A DNA stretch of 64,000 nt, taken from assembly GCA_021399445.1 (NCBI GenBank), contig JAJTUQ010000002.1, positions 2,666,001-2,730,000 on the forward strand, read 5' to 3'. This document shows, piece after piece, positions 10,822 through 21,358 of this stretch. The notes under the pieces were generated by a model. That model was given only the letters and a program-made list of their open reading frames with translations. It was not told the origin of the DNA and did not search any database. How positions within the stretch are numbered: the first letter of the stretch is position 1; every line of letters begins with the position of its first letter. The translations under genes were made by a program, and so were the position numbers. This stretch comes from Xylogone sp. PMI_703 (Eukaryota > Ascomycota > Leotiomycetes).

Positions 10822-12267
10822 ATGGCTACGCAAAGTCTCAAGCAGAGGCAAACTAATGCACCCACATCAGTAGGAAACTCCGGTACCAATGGGGTGGAGA
10901 AGATGGTAAATGAGTCCCATCCTGGAGGTAAGGTCAAGCATGGAGGGTTTGTACAACTGTTGCGACTCTTACTACTTTTGTCATTCTTCATGGCAAGCTG
11001 TGTTACGTATGTTCAATTCGCTCTCGCATTGGGGGATTCTGAGCTGATCTTTTTGCAGTATCGTGACTACCCAACTTCTTGGATCTCCATTATATTGGAT
11101 CAACAAGGATCTATACTACGCATACATGTCCTTGACGAAGCGATCATTTGGTATCCTGATAACAAGCATGACATCCTGGTGGAGTCCAACCGTCATTCGC
11201 GTCAGTGGTGATGCATCTGTGGCCGGTCAGCTGCGGCAGACCGTTGATGGCCGATTGGAATGTCATTTTCCAGATAGAATAGTTATGATCGCAAATCATC
11301 AGGTAACTATATTTCCACATACCTCACAGAAGGATATTTACACTTTTCCTTAGTTGTACTCAGACTGGCTTTACCTTTGGTGGATAGCCTATGCCAACCA
11401 GCCACAAATGCACGGCCACATCTACATTATCCTTAAGGAATCTCTGAAATATATCCCAATCATTGGTCAAGGAATGATGTTTTACGGGTTTATTTTCATG
11501 TCGCGCAAAATGGCCACCGATCAGGCGCGCCTTGCCCATCGATTAGAGAAGTTAAAGGAGCGACACTCAGGACCACTTTCTGGCTCTGCCGGATATGATC
11601 CAATGTGGCTATTGCTGTTCCCTGAAGGTACTAATGCAAGTAACAACTCCAGAAACAAAAGTGCACAGTGGGCGGAGAAAATTGGTGTTCAAGATATGCA
11701 GCATGTGCTCCTTCCCAGGAGTACTGGAACCTTCTTTTGCCTCAATGAGCTGAAGGGGACTGTGGATTATGTGTATGACTGCACAGTCGCTTATGAAGGG
11801 GTCCCGTAAGTGAACCATCAAGCCCCTTATAAACTTCAATTGACTAATGAACTTTTAGGAGGGGTAAATTTGGTCAGGATTACTTCACTCTCCGTGCCTA
11901 CTATCTTCAAGGACGACCGCCAAAATCGGTAAACATGTACTGGCGCCGATTTGCAATTGCCGATATGCCTCTTGATGACCCACAGAAATTCGAACTCTGG
12001 CTCCGAGATAGGTGGTACGAGAAAGATGCACTAATGGAGGAGTACATGAAAACAGGTCGTTTCCCGGAGCCCAAAGGCGTGATGAACGGGAATGCAACAA
12101 AGGATGCTGTCAAGAGCAGGCTCATTGAGACCGAAGTCAAGTCAAATCATTGGTGGGAGGTGCTCCTCATCTTTCAGGTGTTAGCAGCTTTCGCGCTAGT
12201 CGCAAACATACTTGCTAGAGTATGGAACGTCATATTCTATGGGAACCAGAAGGGATATCAGGTATAA
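10822..12267 (+). CDS. Lysophospholipid acyltransferase (PlsC/LPLAT family, AGPAT/LCLAT1-like)
   Basis: Exons are 10822-11006, 11059-11302, 11354-11805 and 11859-12267, giving about 429 residues. By family it transfers an acyl chain from acyl-CoA to a lysophospholipid in the ER membrane. Seen in the sequence: a membrane segment at about residues 47-70 (LLRLLLLLSFFMA); the HX4D catalytic motif NHQLYSD at 141-147, assembled across intron 2; the FPEGTN acceptor-binding motif at about 232-237; and a C-terminal hydrophobic segment at about 393-418 (LLIFQVLAAFALVANIL). The layout resembles yeast Cst26 and animal LCLAT1/AGPAT5 more than yeast Slc1. All three introns are 51-53 bases with consensus ends. 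The exact lysolipid substrate is not readable from the sequence. Confidence 0.9.
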
Positions 12268-12652
12268 AATTCAGGCGCATGGAGAGGTGGGTCCAAAAGC
12301 AAACAAAAAACGCAATTAAGAATGCGGAGTTTGGAGATAAGGTTCCTAAATCGAAGTTTTGGTCCATATGAATTTTCTTTTCAATCAATCATGGGAGATA
12401 TACACAATTACAACGAACTACCCAATGGAACAAGATGGGGATACAGGGGATTTCATATTATTTGGTTTGGAGTATATTGGGAGTTTTCTTGTGCATTTTG
12501 TTCATCAACTGGAACATGTATACCCTTTATGTGGAAGGATGAGAGATGAGAAGGAAATGAGGAGTAGTTTAGGAATATCAAATCTCCTGTCTTGAATATC
12601 TATTTTATATTTCTCTCTATATGCATGGGGAATTACATCAGATCAAGTAAAC
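12268..12652. other. Convergent 3' region, acyltransferase and ARMT1-like genes
   Basis: The two genes end towards each other across 385 bases. The sequence looks like 3' UTR: AT-rich, with no convincing frame. Confidence 0.5.
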
Positions 12653-14376
12653 CTAGCGTCCAGAAGATAATGAAATGACCGCCCATTTCCCGTTCCATGC
12701 CCACTTCCGTGCTCCACTATCACCACCACCACCATCCAGAGATCTGATCCGCTCATCTTCGCCAGGCTTTAGTCCAACTACAACATCAGCCTTGCACGTA
12801 CGTAAAGCCAAGACGTTCACCCCGGATCCCGGTCCCAAAGGACCTATGGCCTTCGTAAATGGGGTAGTTGGATCCCACATGCCCTTTTGCAGCTTCAGTT
12901 AGTATTTCCATCACCAAGACTTTCACAAAGTACAGAAATATTTACTCACATCTCTAGTCAACTTTCTATAATTAAGATCTCCCTTGAAAATAACCAACTC
13001 ACTCTGCTTCAAGTCCTCGTACAAACTAGGAGCAGAAGTTGGGAGTCTCCAGTAACTGTCCCCTTCGGTCCAGAACCGGTTCGGTCGAAGTACTAACTGT
13101 CCCTCTGCGTGGAAGTGGCTCCAGGACTGGAACAAGAATGTGAGCTCTGATATTTCTGCTTCGGATAGAGGAGCAGGGGTCTTCCCGGCGAGATTCTCTT
13201 CCTCGGTGGGCGTCGTGAAGAATGAATTTGCAGTGGCTAAGGCGCTCAGCAGGGAGGCAAAGTCCGCAGGGACGACGTCAGATACAAACCAAGGGATCGA
13301 TTTCGGGTGGAAGACTACCGTTGTCGCTAGGTTGCTTTCGAGAAGGTATCCGGCCAGGATGAGATCGACGTAAAGCTCAAAACCAGCATTGTCTAGGACG
13401 ATATCAACTCTTCTATCTTTCTTCCCGCTCTTTTGTGCCTGTTTCAGGAGCTCGTATGCCGCTTGTAAGTCATTAACCAGAATGTTCTTCTCAGCAGCCT
13501 TTCTAGCCGCAGAGCCCTGTAATTTCTGGATATCTTCATATGTCAATGACGTGAGTAGGGAAAGATCTGTCGCATTTCCCCAGAGGCAGATCTCGCACAT
13601 CTCGAAGAAGAGAATCTTTTCAGCCTCCTCATTTTCCGGTTCGTTATTCTGGTTCTTACTTCGTAGTTGGTTGACGATCTCGTGATATCGGTTCGCGAGC
13701 TCGATAACTGCAGGACGAGAGGACCGGAATGTGGAGATTTTTTGTCGCGCAAAGACGTCGTGGGATTTCCAGTGCTGGGACAGGGAGAAGAACGTAGCTA
13801 TGCGTCTAGCTTGAGATGATTAGTATAGCTGAAAAGGGAGACATGCGGGAATACGGTTTATGCATACCTGTACAGGTAGCATTCTGCGTAGAGCCATGGT
13901 ACATTGAACCATGATGGCGTTCCCAGCTGCTCAAGCTCCTTGTTATATCCCTCAATATCAGGTTGTCCATCATCTAATAATGGACTTGGCAAGGGTTAGC
14001 AATTGAATATGCAGGAGTCCGAGGGCAATAGGACCTGCCTTAATTTGCGATCATGTTGTAATTCATATTTTAACTTCGCCAGCTCTTCCACGATTTTCTT
14101 CCCCTCGGCTCTCTTTTCGTCGTCTTCCGTATTCGAGACAGCGCGGTGGACGTCATCTATAGCACCAGTCTGTATAGTCAGTATATAGATCCAATTGGTC
14201 CCAGAGAGATAATTTTCTTACAAGGATGACGGGCCAGCGATCCCGAGCAGAGATGTATGCGAAGGACGTTTTGTCCGAAGTGGACGACTGGGCTGTATAT
14301 CTGGTCAATTCACAAGGCGTTCCTTTGCTGCAGCTTCTTGGGAAAGAAGAATCATACGTATATCTGAGTCTTCCAT
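12653..14376 (-). CDS. ARMT1/DUF89-family damage-control phosphatase
   Basis: Six exons in order of transcription: 14376-14358, 14292-14222, 14169-14039, 13984-13868, 13805-12950 and 12883-12653, giving about 474 residues. The family are metal-dependent phosphatases that clear reactive sugar phosphates. Yeast YMR027W is the close relative, and the human homologue ARMT1 was reported as a carboxyl methyltransferase. Seen in the sequence: an N-terminal segment [35 protein letters not shown] after intron 3; [14 protein letters not shown]; the metal-site motif [12 protein letters not shown]; and [11 protein letters not shown] just before the last intron. The first exon is only 19 bases. Intron 3 appears to be a GC-AG intron (donor AG|GCAGGT at 14039/14038). 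With a GT donor nearby the phase does not close, while the GC donor gives a continuous family sequence. The last acceptor could alternatively lie a few codons upstream. Confidence 0.9.
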
Positions 14377-14791
14377 CTTGATCACTCTGCCAATAATGTC
14401 TATTTAGCACAGTTATAGACTGATGGACAGTTTGGTCTATAAGGCGTTAGAGATAGAGAAATATTTCAATGACGGTACTTCATTCTTAGGAACCTCGTTG
14501 GCGGGGTTGGTGGGGCAGCATACACTAAGGAGAAGCAAAGCTCTCGGTAATCCAAACTCAATAGAGCTTAGCAGGGCTGTGGATCGGTATAGCTACTGGA
14601 TCGAGCTACCCACGTCATCAACAAGGCCCAGAAGCAGCCAAGAGAAACTCTCCAGTAACAGCCGTATTACTCTGTCCATAGATAAAGCATTCAAGAAAAT
14701 GATGTGTAGCTGATTCACGTGACCTAGGCTCCAGCCAATCTCTTTGTTATATATAGCTCTTTCCTATAGCTTCAGTTCTCTCTGCAATCCC

Positions 14792-15007
14792 TCAATATGG
14801 CCACATCTTGCTTCCTCCTGCAATAGGACGACGGCGGAGTTTTACAATCTGCTCATCCGGTACCATATTGTATTGTCCATGCTGCCCACCATTCCTTGTT
14901 GCAGTGACATGTGCGAAAAGGTCGCACTCCCTCTACTCATTCTTAACGAGAGCATATGCCCCATCTATTGTGGAGGGGCGGCTGTCAAATGTTGCAAGAT
15001 AAGTCTT
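14792..15007 (-). pseudogene. Protein-like frame with one in-frame stop, unidentified
   Basis: On the minus strand, one frame runs for 72 codons with protein-like composition (LATFDSRPSTIDGAYALVKNE, then a TAG at 14933-14935, then CDLFAHVTATRNGGQHGQYN). It ends with TGA at 14792-14794. A plausible intron acceptor (CTTCATAG) immediately precedes 15007. I do not recognise the family. It may be a relic of a gene broken by the stop, a coding exon whose intron I misplace, or a chance open frame; the composition mildly favours coding. Confidence 0.25.
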
Positions 15008-15866
15008 CTATGAAGCAGAATTGTTAAGCCTTTTCTCCGCTTGATACGAAAGACCTTTGGATCGAATCTGTTAGGAGGAATAGTCTGAGGCCACAATATA
15101 TGGAGTAAAAAGAATTGCTGATAGCTAATTTCTGACTCGGATATAAACTCCACCTTGATTGTGTGAACCGTCTTCGCCCATATTCTTTCACGTGCCGTAT
15201 ATATAAACTTGAAAAAAAAAACCCCATCAACCACAGAAATATAAAAAGAAAAGAAAGATCCGAGTGACAAAAGAGTTCGGACTTCCACAGCCGATCCGCC
15301 GGGCTGCCGCCTACATCTCTGCTGATGTCAGTTCACTTCACCCATTAGACTTATTCTTTCCCTCCCGCGAACACGTGCTTGTCCTGACCGTTATCATTAT
15401 ACCATAACGGCGCCGCTCTGTGTTGCGAGGTGCTTTCTTATTTGGGACTATATAGAACTGTTTAGGAAAGTGGAAGGTCGCTACAGTAGGTTGAGAGCTA
15501 TTTCCCTTTTGGAGGAGCGCCTCGAGTGCTTCCAGTGCGTATAGATATATATACTGCTCAGCAGAATGCCACATTGGACCCTGAGTCCTTGATAAAGAGC
15601 CTCGAACTATATAGTATGACCCGTTCCCAGTAGCCTCTGTGGTGATTGAGCCCGTTTCATTTGAAAACAAAACTTTACGGATTCCTCGAGTGTTATCCAA
15701 GTAACGCAATAGCAACTATCCAAACCATCGGTACTACAGAACACCTTCTCGCTTCTCTCGTGCTTTTTGTTCACCAAAAACCATTCCTTTCTGAAGAAAA
15801 TACAAAAAGAAGCAAAAAAACTAAAAAAAAGGGGGGGGAAAGAAGCAAGGTAAAAAACAGCAAAAC

Positions 15867-15899
15867 CCCAGCTCTCGGTGGCGGGAACTGAGAGCTGGG
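15867..15899. repeat. Perfect 10-bp inverted repeat (hairpin)
   Basis: CCCAGCTCTC at 15867-15876 and its exact reverse complement at 15890-15899 flank a 13-base loop. The hairpin lies in a gap, about 960 bases beyond the 3' end of the minus-strand gene at 16859-18277. No gene ends directly beside it, so a terminator role is not supported. Confidence 0.7.
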
Positions 15900-16858
15900 T
15901 AAAACGGGGCGGACCCCATTTTGCGAGACCCTCAGAGCCTTTGGATTTTATACGAATGCGTTTAATGGCAGAGGGCGTCCCCTCACCCATCAAACCATTC
16001 GTACCCGCTATCCTAGGTTGAGGGATTGTTACTAGCCTGCTCACTTAATTGGGGTTATATAGCTCACTAGAGTTGGGAGGAGGAAGGTACCCCCGGCGGG
16101 TACACTGTGCGTATAGAGTGTCAAAACATCGCTCTTGGTTAGTACAATGTATTGACTTCCATAATCACAGCTTGAATCTTGTCATAAAATGCTATCAAGA
16201 ATAAAGCTTAATGATAGTGTTGACAATATGTATACCTTCATAGAGCTAAGCCCAGCTAGGGAGACTTCCCAGATGCACAAGCCTTGTCTTGCACCAGGCT
16301 ATGATAGATTAAATCTCCTTTTCAACCAGGCTCGAGTCTAGCTGAGCCAAAACGAAACAAAGGTTCACTTATGCAACTTACTGGGGCAGCCAACTTGGTG
16401 GCCAATTGGAAGGAGCCACATATTTTCCAAAGGGGATGTCCTAATGGAGTTGGATAGGATTGCCTACTCCTTTATGTATTTGCCTGCAGACTCATTTGTG
16501 GATCTTGCACCGCCTCCTAAAGTGAATGCTGATAAGAGAGATGGGCACTTAAGGAGTTGCCTAAGTGTCTTCTTCGCCATGGAGATCCCAAGGAACTGAA
16601 ATCTAAACACCGAGGACTCACTGGTTTCAAGTGGTATTCATAGCGGTTTAATGATATAGAGATATGCCTGTATTTCAGGGGCTATATTATTAATTTCCTC
16701 GTATCTTCATAATCAAACAAAACTTTTCGCCTTCCCGATGCCCCAACGCCGTGAGTAAGTACATTCTGTCCCAAACACAAAATTATCAGTAAAGCCACAT
16801 CCATCAGCGTAAAATCATAACTGAGTTCCATATTCTGCACACTTATCTCTGCCACGTT

Positions 16859-18277
16859 CTACTTAGCCCTCCAGATAGCCCCCGCAACACGGGTGCCCTC
16901 TGTTGCATCATCTGAACTGTCGTCATTCATCTTTCTGATCCATTCGATCTCTGCCTTCACAGCGTCCTTCTCAATCTTAGCCATGATGCTAAGCTCCTTT
17001 AACATGCCAAACACAAGACCTCTGCAGCCTTGCACGAGGGTGGCTAAGCTTGATCCAGGGTCGGGAGGAGGGCCAAGTTGGTCCAATTGATCTTTCCAAG
17101 TGTTAAGCTTCCTTCCTATTGTGAAACAATCATCCTTCCATGCATGATCTAGTTCTTCCACAAACACAATCTTCTCGTCATCAAACCCATTCTTGCTATT
17201 CCTTACAGCCATTATTCCTTCAGTCTTGGCTACCCACTTCTCGAACTTCCGGACCAATCGAGCATACTTCCCTCCGTGCTCTCCCAGATGCCATACACCA
17301 GTAATCACTTCTCCAAGAACCTGGATTTTCTCTTCAATCCCCCATCCTGGAGCTCCCAGTCCTTGCCACTGCTTTAGAGCAATCGCGTTAATTCGTCCCA
17401 TCTCTTCAGCTTCAAGTTTAGCCAGGTCAGCATTCTGGCGAACAGTGTCCTCGAACTTGGACCCCAACTTCGTTTTGGCACTGGCTTTCCACTCTGACTC
17501 CACACGTGGGACATCACGATGCATCAGGCATAATTGCAGTAGCTCACTCTGGAGCCTGGCTATTTCTGCGGAAATAGCAACATTTGCAGGAAGCTTACTT
17601 GGGGAAGGAGGTGCAAGGAAAGCCGAGAGATGCGGCTTTGGAGCCAAATTTTTGGCGGGAGAATAGTGTTGCTGGAGCGTAGAGAAAGCTGGCTTGCGCG
17701 CTCGGTTCTCGGCCTGGTTGGAAGACGCAGCCGACTCTTCAGAAGGAGATTTGGAAGGGGGTGGTCGTAATTGAGGAATGGCATTGCTCTGGAGTGTAGA
17801 AGATGACTTTGACCGGGTATGGGATGAGACACGTGCGTCTGCTGAGAACGAAGTGGTGGAGGAGACCTGTCTATGTCTGGTTGTCACTGGAGGCCTCGAA
17901 CGATCTTGCTTTGTCGGTTCCGAAGTCTGGGACGCCGCTATCTTGACGCTCTTGCTTCTCTGCAGGCCAGGTCCAGTCGGCCTGGGGCCATTTGCCTCAG
18001 GAGATTGACGTGATGGAATATTACTTGACACACTTGCAGTTCTGGAAATCGTTGTGGTACTCGACAGTCGCACTGAGGTGCTTATGGTAGAGGATCGAGG
18101 TTTGACCGGTAAACGACTCGGTGAACCCGGATTGTCGTCCCTAGAGCTGGGTGCCACGGGACGTCTGGCGCCATTGCTGTCGACTGGAGCAGGCTTGGAT
18201 GCAATTCCAATATCAGTGCTGCCAATCCTGCCGGTTGGCTTGCGCAGCGAACGAGTTCTCGATGGAATTGACGACAT
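16859..18277 (-). CDS. Ser/Pro-rich conserved-type fungal protein of unknown function
   Basis: This is a single uninterrupted exon of 472 residues. I do not recognise a named family. Residues 1-230 are low-complexity and rich in Ser, Pro, Arg and Thr, with many SP/TP and RxxS sites (for example SRTRSLRKPTGR, GLQRSKSVKI), suggesting a disordered, phosphorylated region. Residues about 240-470 are well ordered: helical, with charged and hydrophobic alternation (AEIARLQSELLQLCLMHRD; LAKLEAEEMGRINAIALKQW; WVAKTEGIMAVRNS) and several Trp residues. The pattern, a disordered basic N-terminus plus a helical C-terminal module, is common in cytoskeleton- or spindle-associated proteins, but that is only an analogy. 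The gene is divergent from the Pro-rich gene at 19634. The start is the first ATG in frame. Confidence 0.8.
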   Translation of the reverse strand: MSSIPSRTRSLRKPTGRIGSTDIGIASKPAPVDSNGARRPVAPSSRDDNPGSPSRLPVKPRSSTISTSVRLSSTTTISRTASVSSNIPSRQSPEANGPRPTGPGLQRSKSVKIAASQTSEPTKQDRSRPPVTTRHRQVSSTTSFSADARVSSHTRSKSSSTLQSNAIPQLRPPPSKSPSEESAASSNQAENRARKPAFSTLQQHYSPAKNLAPKPHLSAFLAPPSPSKLPANVAISAEIARLQSELLQLCLMHRDVPRVESEWKASAKTKLGSKFEDTVRQNADLAKLEAEEMGRINAIALKQWQGLGAPGWGIEEKIQVLGEVITGVWHLGEHGGKYARLVRKFEKWVAKTEGIMAVRNSKNGFDDEKIVFVEELDHAWKDDCFTIGRKLNTWKDQLDQLGPPPDPGSSLATLVQGCRGLVFGMLKELSIMAKIEKDAVKAEIEWIRKMNDDSSDDATEGTRVAGAIWRAK

Positions 18278-19633
18278 TTGTTTTGATGGAACTGGTTGTT
18301 GTTTACTGACAGCTGAGGGTCCCCTGTTTGACGGTGAAGCAAACTAACGGTACCGAAGCGACAGACTTAACGAGGGACCGGAGCCCCGACTAACTACTGT
18401 GACACTGTCTCAACAGTGCCAGTACTGTGTATGATTGTAATAGTGAACCTTAATCATTCCAAAGCGAAACTCATGCGTATCAAAGTGTTATATTCAGTTG
18501 CATTGCCTCACATTACGGTGCATTGCTAGTACCAAGCTATATCGATTGTTGATTTTGAACATTCTGTCAGCTATTTACTGGTCCAAATGATGGGGGAGCT
18601 CTGCCATCATTACGTGCTCCTAAGCAGAGCTACGTGGTGAGAGCCAAAGCCACGACGTCCCTAGGGCTTGACTTGCGGGACTGGTCAGGTACACTGGGAC
18701 TGGTATCGATAAGGGAGCTCCCACCGCCTAGCTGCCACAGTAGCTCATGCAGTCAGTACGAAGGTACAGTACTCCACGACTTACCGCACGAATCCAGAGG
18801 AGACAACGTGCAAAGAGCTTCGGACAATTGGCACGCGCCCTCTGGTACAGTACAGTACTGTAGAGCTAGGTGCAGTGTACACTATCGTACAGGGCCAACA
18901 AGAGGATGTTTTGGTCCGGATTTGCCGGCTTTCAAGGGCCGTGGACGCGTCACAGCCCTTGTACGTTTGCCAGCTGCATCTGGATTTCTTGCTTTGTCTT
19001 GGAGCCAGGCAATTTGTTTCGATCCTATTTATGATCGGGGTGGGTATATGCCCATCTCTCTCCACCGCTAGGGAAAGGCCAGCTGCGAGCGTCTGCCTCA
19101 TTGGAAGAAGCGTGGTTGAGGTGATGGGACGGAAGTAAGCATGAAAAAAAGAAACAGCTCTCGTCCCAGGATCCAGGGCCAGACCTTACTTGATACCCGA
19201 CACCTGGGGAGTCTGTTTGGACGGCGGGATGATTATTCAGACGTGCGCCGTGGCCGTGACGCATAACAGAGCCCCATAGAAAAAGCCGTGATGCCTCGTC
19301 TGTCGCTCGTCTGCCCTCGTCCCATCTCCCCTTGGAGCGTTCCTGCAGCGTTTTGGCGCCATACACGCCCCTGCCCACAAGGCTGGGCCCCATAAGCCGC
19401 CCAACTCCGGCAGTTTCAGCCTTTCCCAGGGGGCCGCGTCCCAGTCTGCTAGGGTTGGGTTTTGGGTTGGACCTCGCTCTTCTCGAAGCTTTGAAGGTGG
19501 ATCTTGGGATCTTTTCCTTCGTCCGGCTTTTGCCAGAGCATCTGCACTGTCTGCACTGCCTTCCCCAGTATTTTTTTCTTCTGCAAATGACCTAGAACGC
19601 TTCTTATAGACCCGTCCATCCCAAGCCTTTGCG
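18278..19633. other. Divergent promoter region rich in GTAC motifs
   Basis: This 1.36 kb lies between two divergent genes. It contains GTACAGTAC at 18764-18772 and a GTACAGTACAGTACTGTAG run starting at 18845 that includes a 12-base palindrome. Overlapping frames on both strands around 18634-19393 look non-coding. The last 300 bases are pyrimidine-rich and fit a promoter/5' UTR for the plus-strand gene. Confidence 0.5.
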
Positions 19634-21358
19634 ATGGAGTCCCTTCTTCCACCGACGCCAGGCAGAGGACGCTCCCGCTACTCAAAAGCTTTGCCTGTCC
19701 CTCCTCCAGCGCCCAAGCTACCGGGCCTTGCCTCAACTCTCCAGACTCCATATTCTGCCTCTCTAGAAACCACGCCGCGTTATTCTCCTCTTCCTCCGCT
19801 CCCTAGTGACGCTCCTCCTCCCAAAAGAAACATTCCTCGTCGGCCAATTGGTGGTGGTGTAAAGCCGACCCTAAGTGTGGACACCATGCCGTCGCGAGAG
19901 AGCACTTCGTCTTCTGTCTATTCAGACACCCCCGGGTTGCCCGGAAGCGCATCCATCAGCAGTGACAAAGCAAGAGAAAACGACCCTGGCTCATCGTTAA
20001 CGTCGCCGGTATCAGAAGATGACATCCTGAGCCTGTACACCAGTGTCGAACAGACGTCGCCGAGCAATATCCTTTCCAGCCCTACCTCTGGTCTGCAAAA
20101 GTCGCCGCCACGACCCGAGATATGGCGGCGACGGTCTGTGAAGAGCGACAAAAACATCACCGTCTCAGACCTAAAGATTGAAAAGAGCAACGGCTCAACA
20201 GCTAGTCCTCCACAACCGCCTGCTGAGCGTGAACTGCCGCCGGCACCTTTTCAATTACCTCGCAGCAAAGCTTCCACAGCACTTCCAGGTCGAAAGCCAG
20301 TTCCTTTACGACCTGCACCTCCACAGCCAACGACAATGGGTGGAAGTCTTGCTAAGCTGAGAAAGAAGCTTTCAAGCAACGCTCTAGCGGATACCTTCAG
20401 CAGCAAATCCAGCCCCCAGTCGTTAGCGACAGAGCAAAACGTGCCCACAGATCAACAGTCGTTCACTCTACCATTACATCGATCACCTACTCCTGAAGCT
20501 GAGAAGACAGATCTGAAATCGGAACAAGCTTCCATTCCAAAGGTCCTTTCTCCTGCCCCACCGCATACGCCTCCAGAGGATGCTACACCTACAGCTACAG
20601 CTGCCCCAACTGCTCAGCCTGCTCCAATAGTCCCTCAGAAATCCCGAGCACGCAAACCATTAGGAGAAGCAACTATGTTCAGCAAGGTAAAGAGCATGTC
20701 GGATCTATCCATCAGCTCATCAAACTCTGGAACAGCCACATCATCAGCTTCAACAATCAGACCAATGATTCCCTCATCAACCACTCCACCACTCCCACAG
20801 CAGACTAGTCCAGCGCCTACTTCTCCTTTACCACCAATTCCACCAGCCTCCATTTCAACTTCAAACCTCCCTCTCCAGCTAAGAGCACCGTCCAATCCTT
20901 CCACACCTGCTGCAACCTCACCATCAACCCCAGCCCAAGGTCAAACTCAAGCTCAAGCTCAATTCCCAGCTCAGCAACAGCAACCAGCACCGAAAATCGT
21001 CTTCCCAACCATCCCCGCAAAAGACAAAGCTCCAGAAGGCACCTTCTTCGCACCACCTCCCCTAAATGTCGTCCACTTTTCTTGCTACCACGGCCACAAG
21101 GTCATGCGTCCCTCCCAGAACAAGATGTACCCCCTCCTGTGCATGACCTGTCGCAAGGCCGATCCCGCCAACCACTCCCGCTGCGCCTGGTGCTGCCTGA
21201 GATGCTGCAACAGCTGCATGCAGACTCTATCGTCCATCCCTGGCCGGGATCTGAAGACGTGTCTTGACAGGGTTGTCGGTGAAGAAGAAGCCGAGAGAAT
21301 CAGGAGCGCTGCCTACGCCGCCGTAGGTCCTTCGACTCCAACTTCTTCGATCTCTTGA
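19634..21358 (+). CDS. Pro/Ser-rich protein with Cys-rich C-terminal module, unknown function
   Basis: This is a single-exon gene of 574 residues. The first 480 residues are disordered-looking: Pro-rich PPLP-type tracts near the start (KALPVPPPAPKLPG), many SP/TP sites, a basic segment GGSLAKLRKKLSSN near 235-250, a Thr/Ala/Pro run, and a Gln/Ala repeat (QTQAQAQAQF) near 437-446. From residue 484 a compact Cys-rich block begins: FSCYHGHKVMRPSQ, LLCMTCRKADPANHSRC, then CAWCCLRCCNSCM, and a last Cys near 541. The spacing of Cys and His suggests a small metal-binding domain, but it fits no zinc-finger class I can name. Pro-rich tracts could bind SH3 or WW domains, pointing to signalling or cell-polarity scaffolds; this is inference. 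No intron is needed. Confidence 0.82.
   Translation: MESLLPPTPGRGRSRYSKALPVPPPAPKLPGLASTLQTPYSASLETTPRYSPLPPLPSDAPPPKRNIPRRPIGGGVKPTLSVDTMPSRESTSSSVYSDTPGLPGSASISSDKARENDPGSSLTSPVSEDDILSLYTSVEQTSPSNILSSPTSGLQKSPPRPEIWRRRSVKSDKNITVSDLKIEKSNGSTASPPQPPAERELPPAPFQLPRSKASTALPGRKPVPLRPAPPQPTTMGGSLAKLRKKLSSNALADTFSSKSSPQSLATEQNVPTDQQSFTLPLHRSPTPEAEKTDLKSEQASIPKVLSPAPPHTPPEDATPTATAAPTAQPAPIVPQKSRARKPLGEATMFSKVKSMSDLSISSSNSGTATSSASTIRPMIPSSTTPPLPQQTSPAPTSPLPPIPPASISTSNLPLQLRAPSNPSTPAATSPSTPAQGQTQAQAQFPAQQQQPAPKIVFPTIPAKDKAPEGTFFAPPPLNVVHFSCYHGHKVMRPSQNKMYPLLCMTCRKADPANHSRCAWCCLRCCNSCMQTLSSIPGRDLKTCLDRVVGEEEAERIRSAAYAAVGPSTPTSSIS

Larger units (their letters stand above)
14377..16858. other. 2.5 kb gap with no intact gene
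   Basis: No intact gene is visible. The stretch holds a protein-like minus-strand frame with one internal stop (14792-15007) and a strong hairpin (15867-15899), both listed separately. It also holds an A-run followed by a G-run at about 15824-15840 and three CACGTG hexamers between 14716 and 15380. Overlapping frames at 15338-16044 on both strands resemble no known family. The part from 16100 to 16850 is unremarkable and probably includes the 3' UTR of the next gene. Confidence 0.5.

Noticed and set aside
15338..16044. Two overlapping minus-strand frames of 125 and 145 residues
   Set aside because: They contain Phe/Ser runs and low-complexity from A/G-rich DNA, no domain, and no sensible splice join between them.
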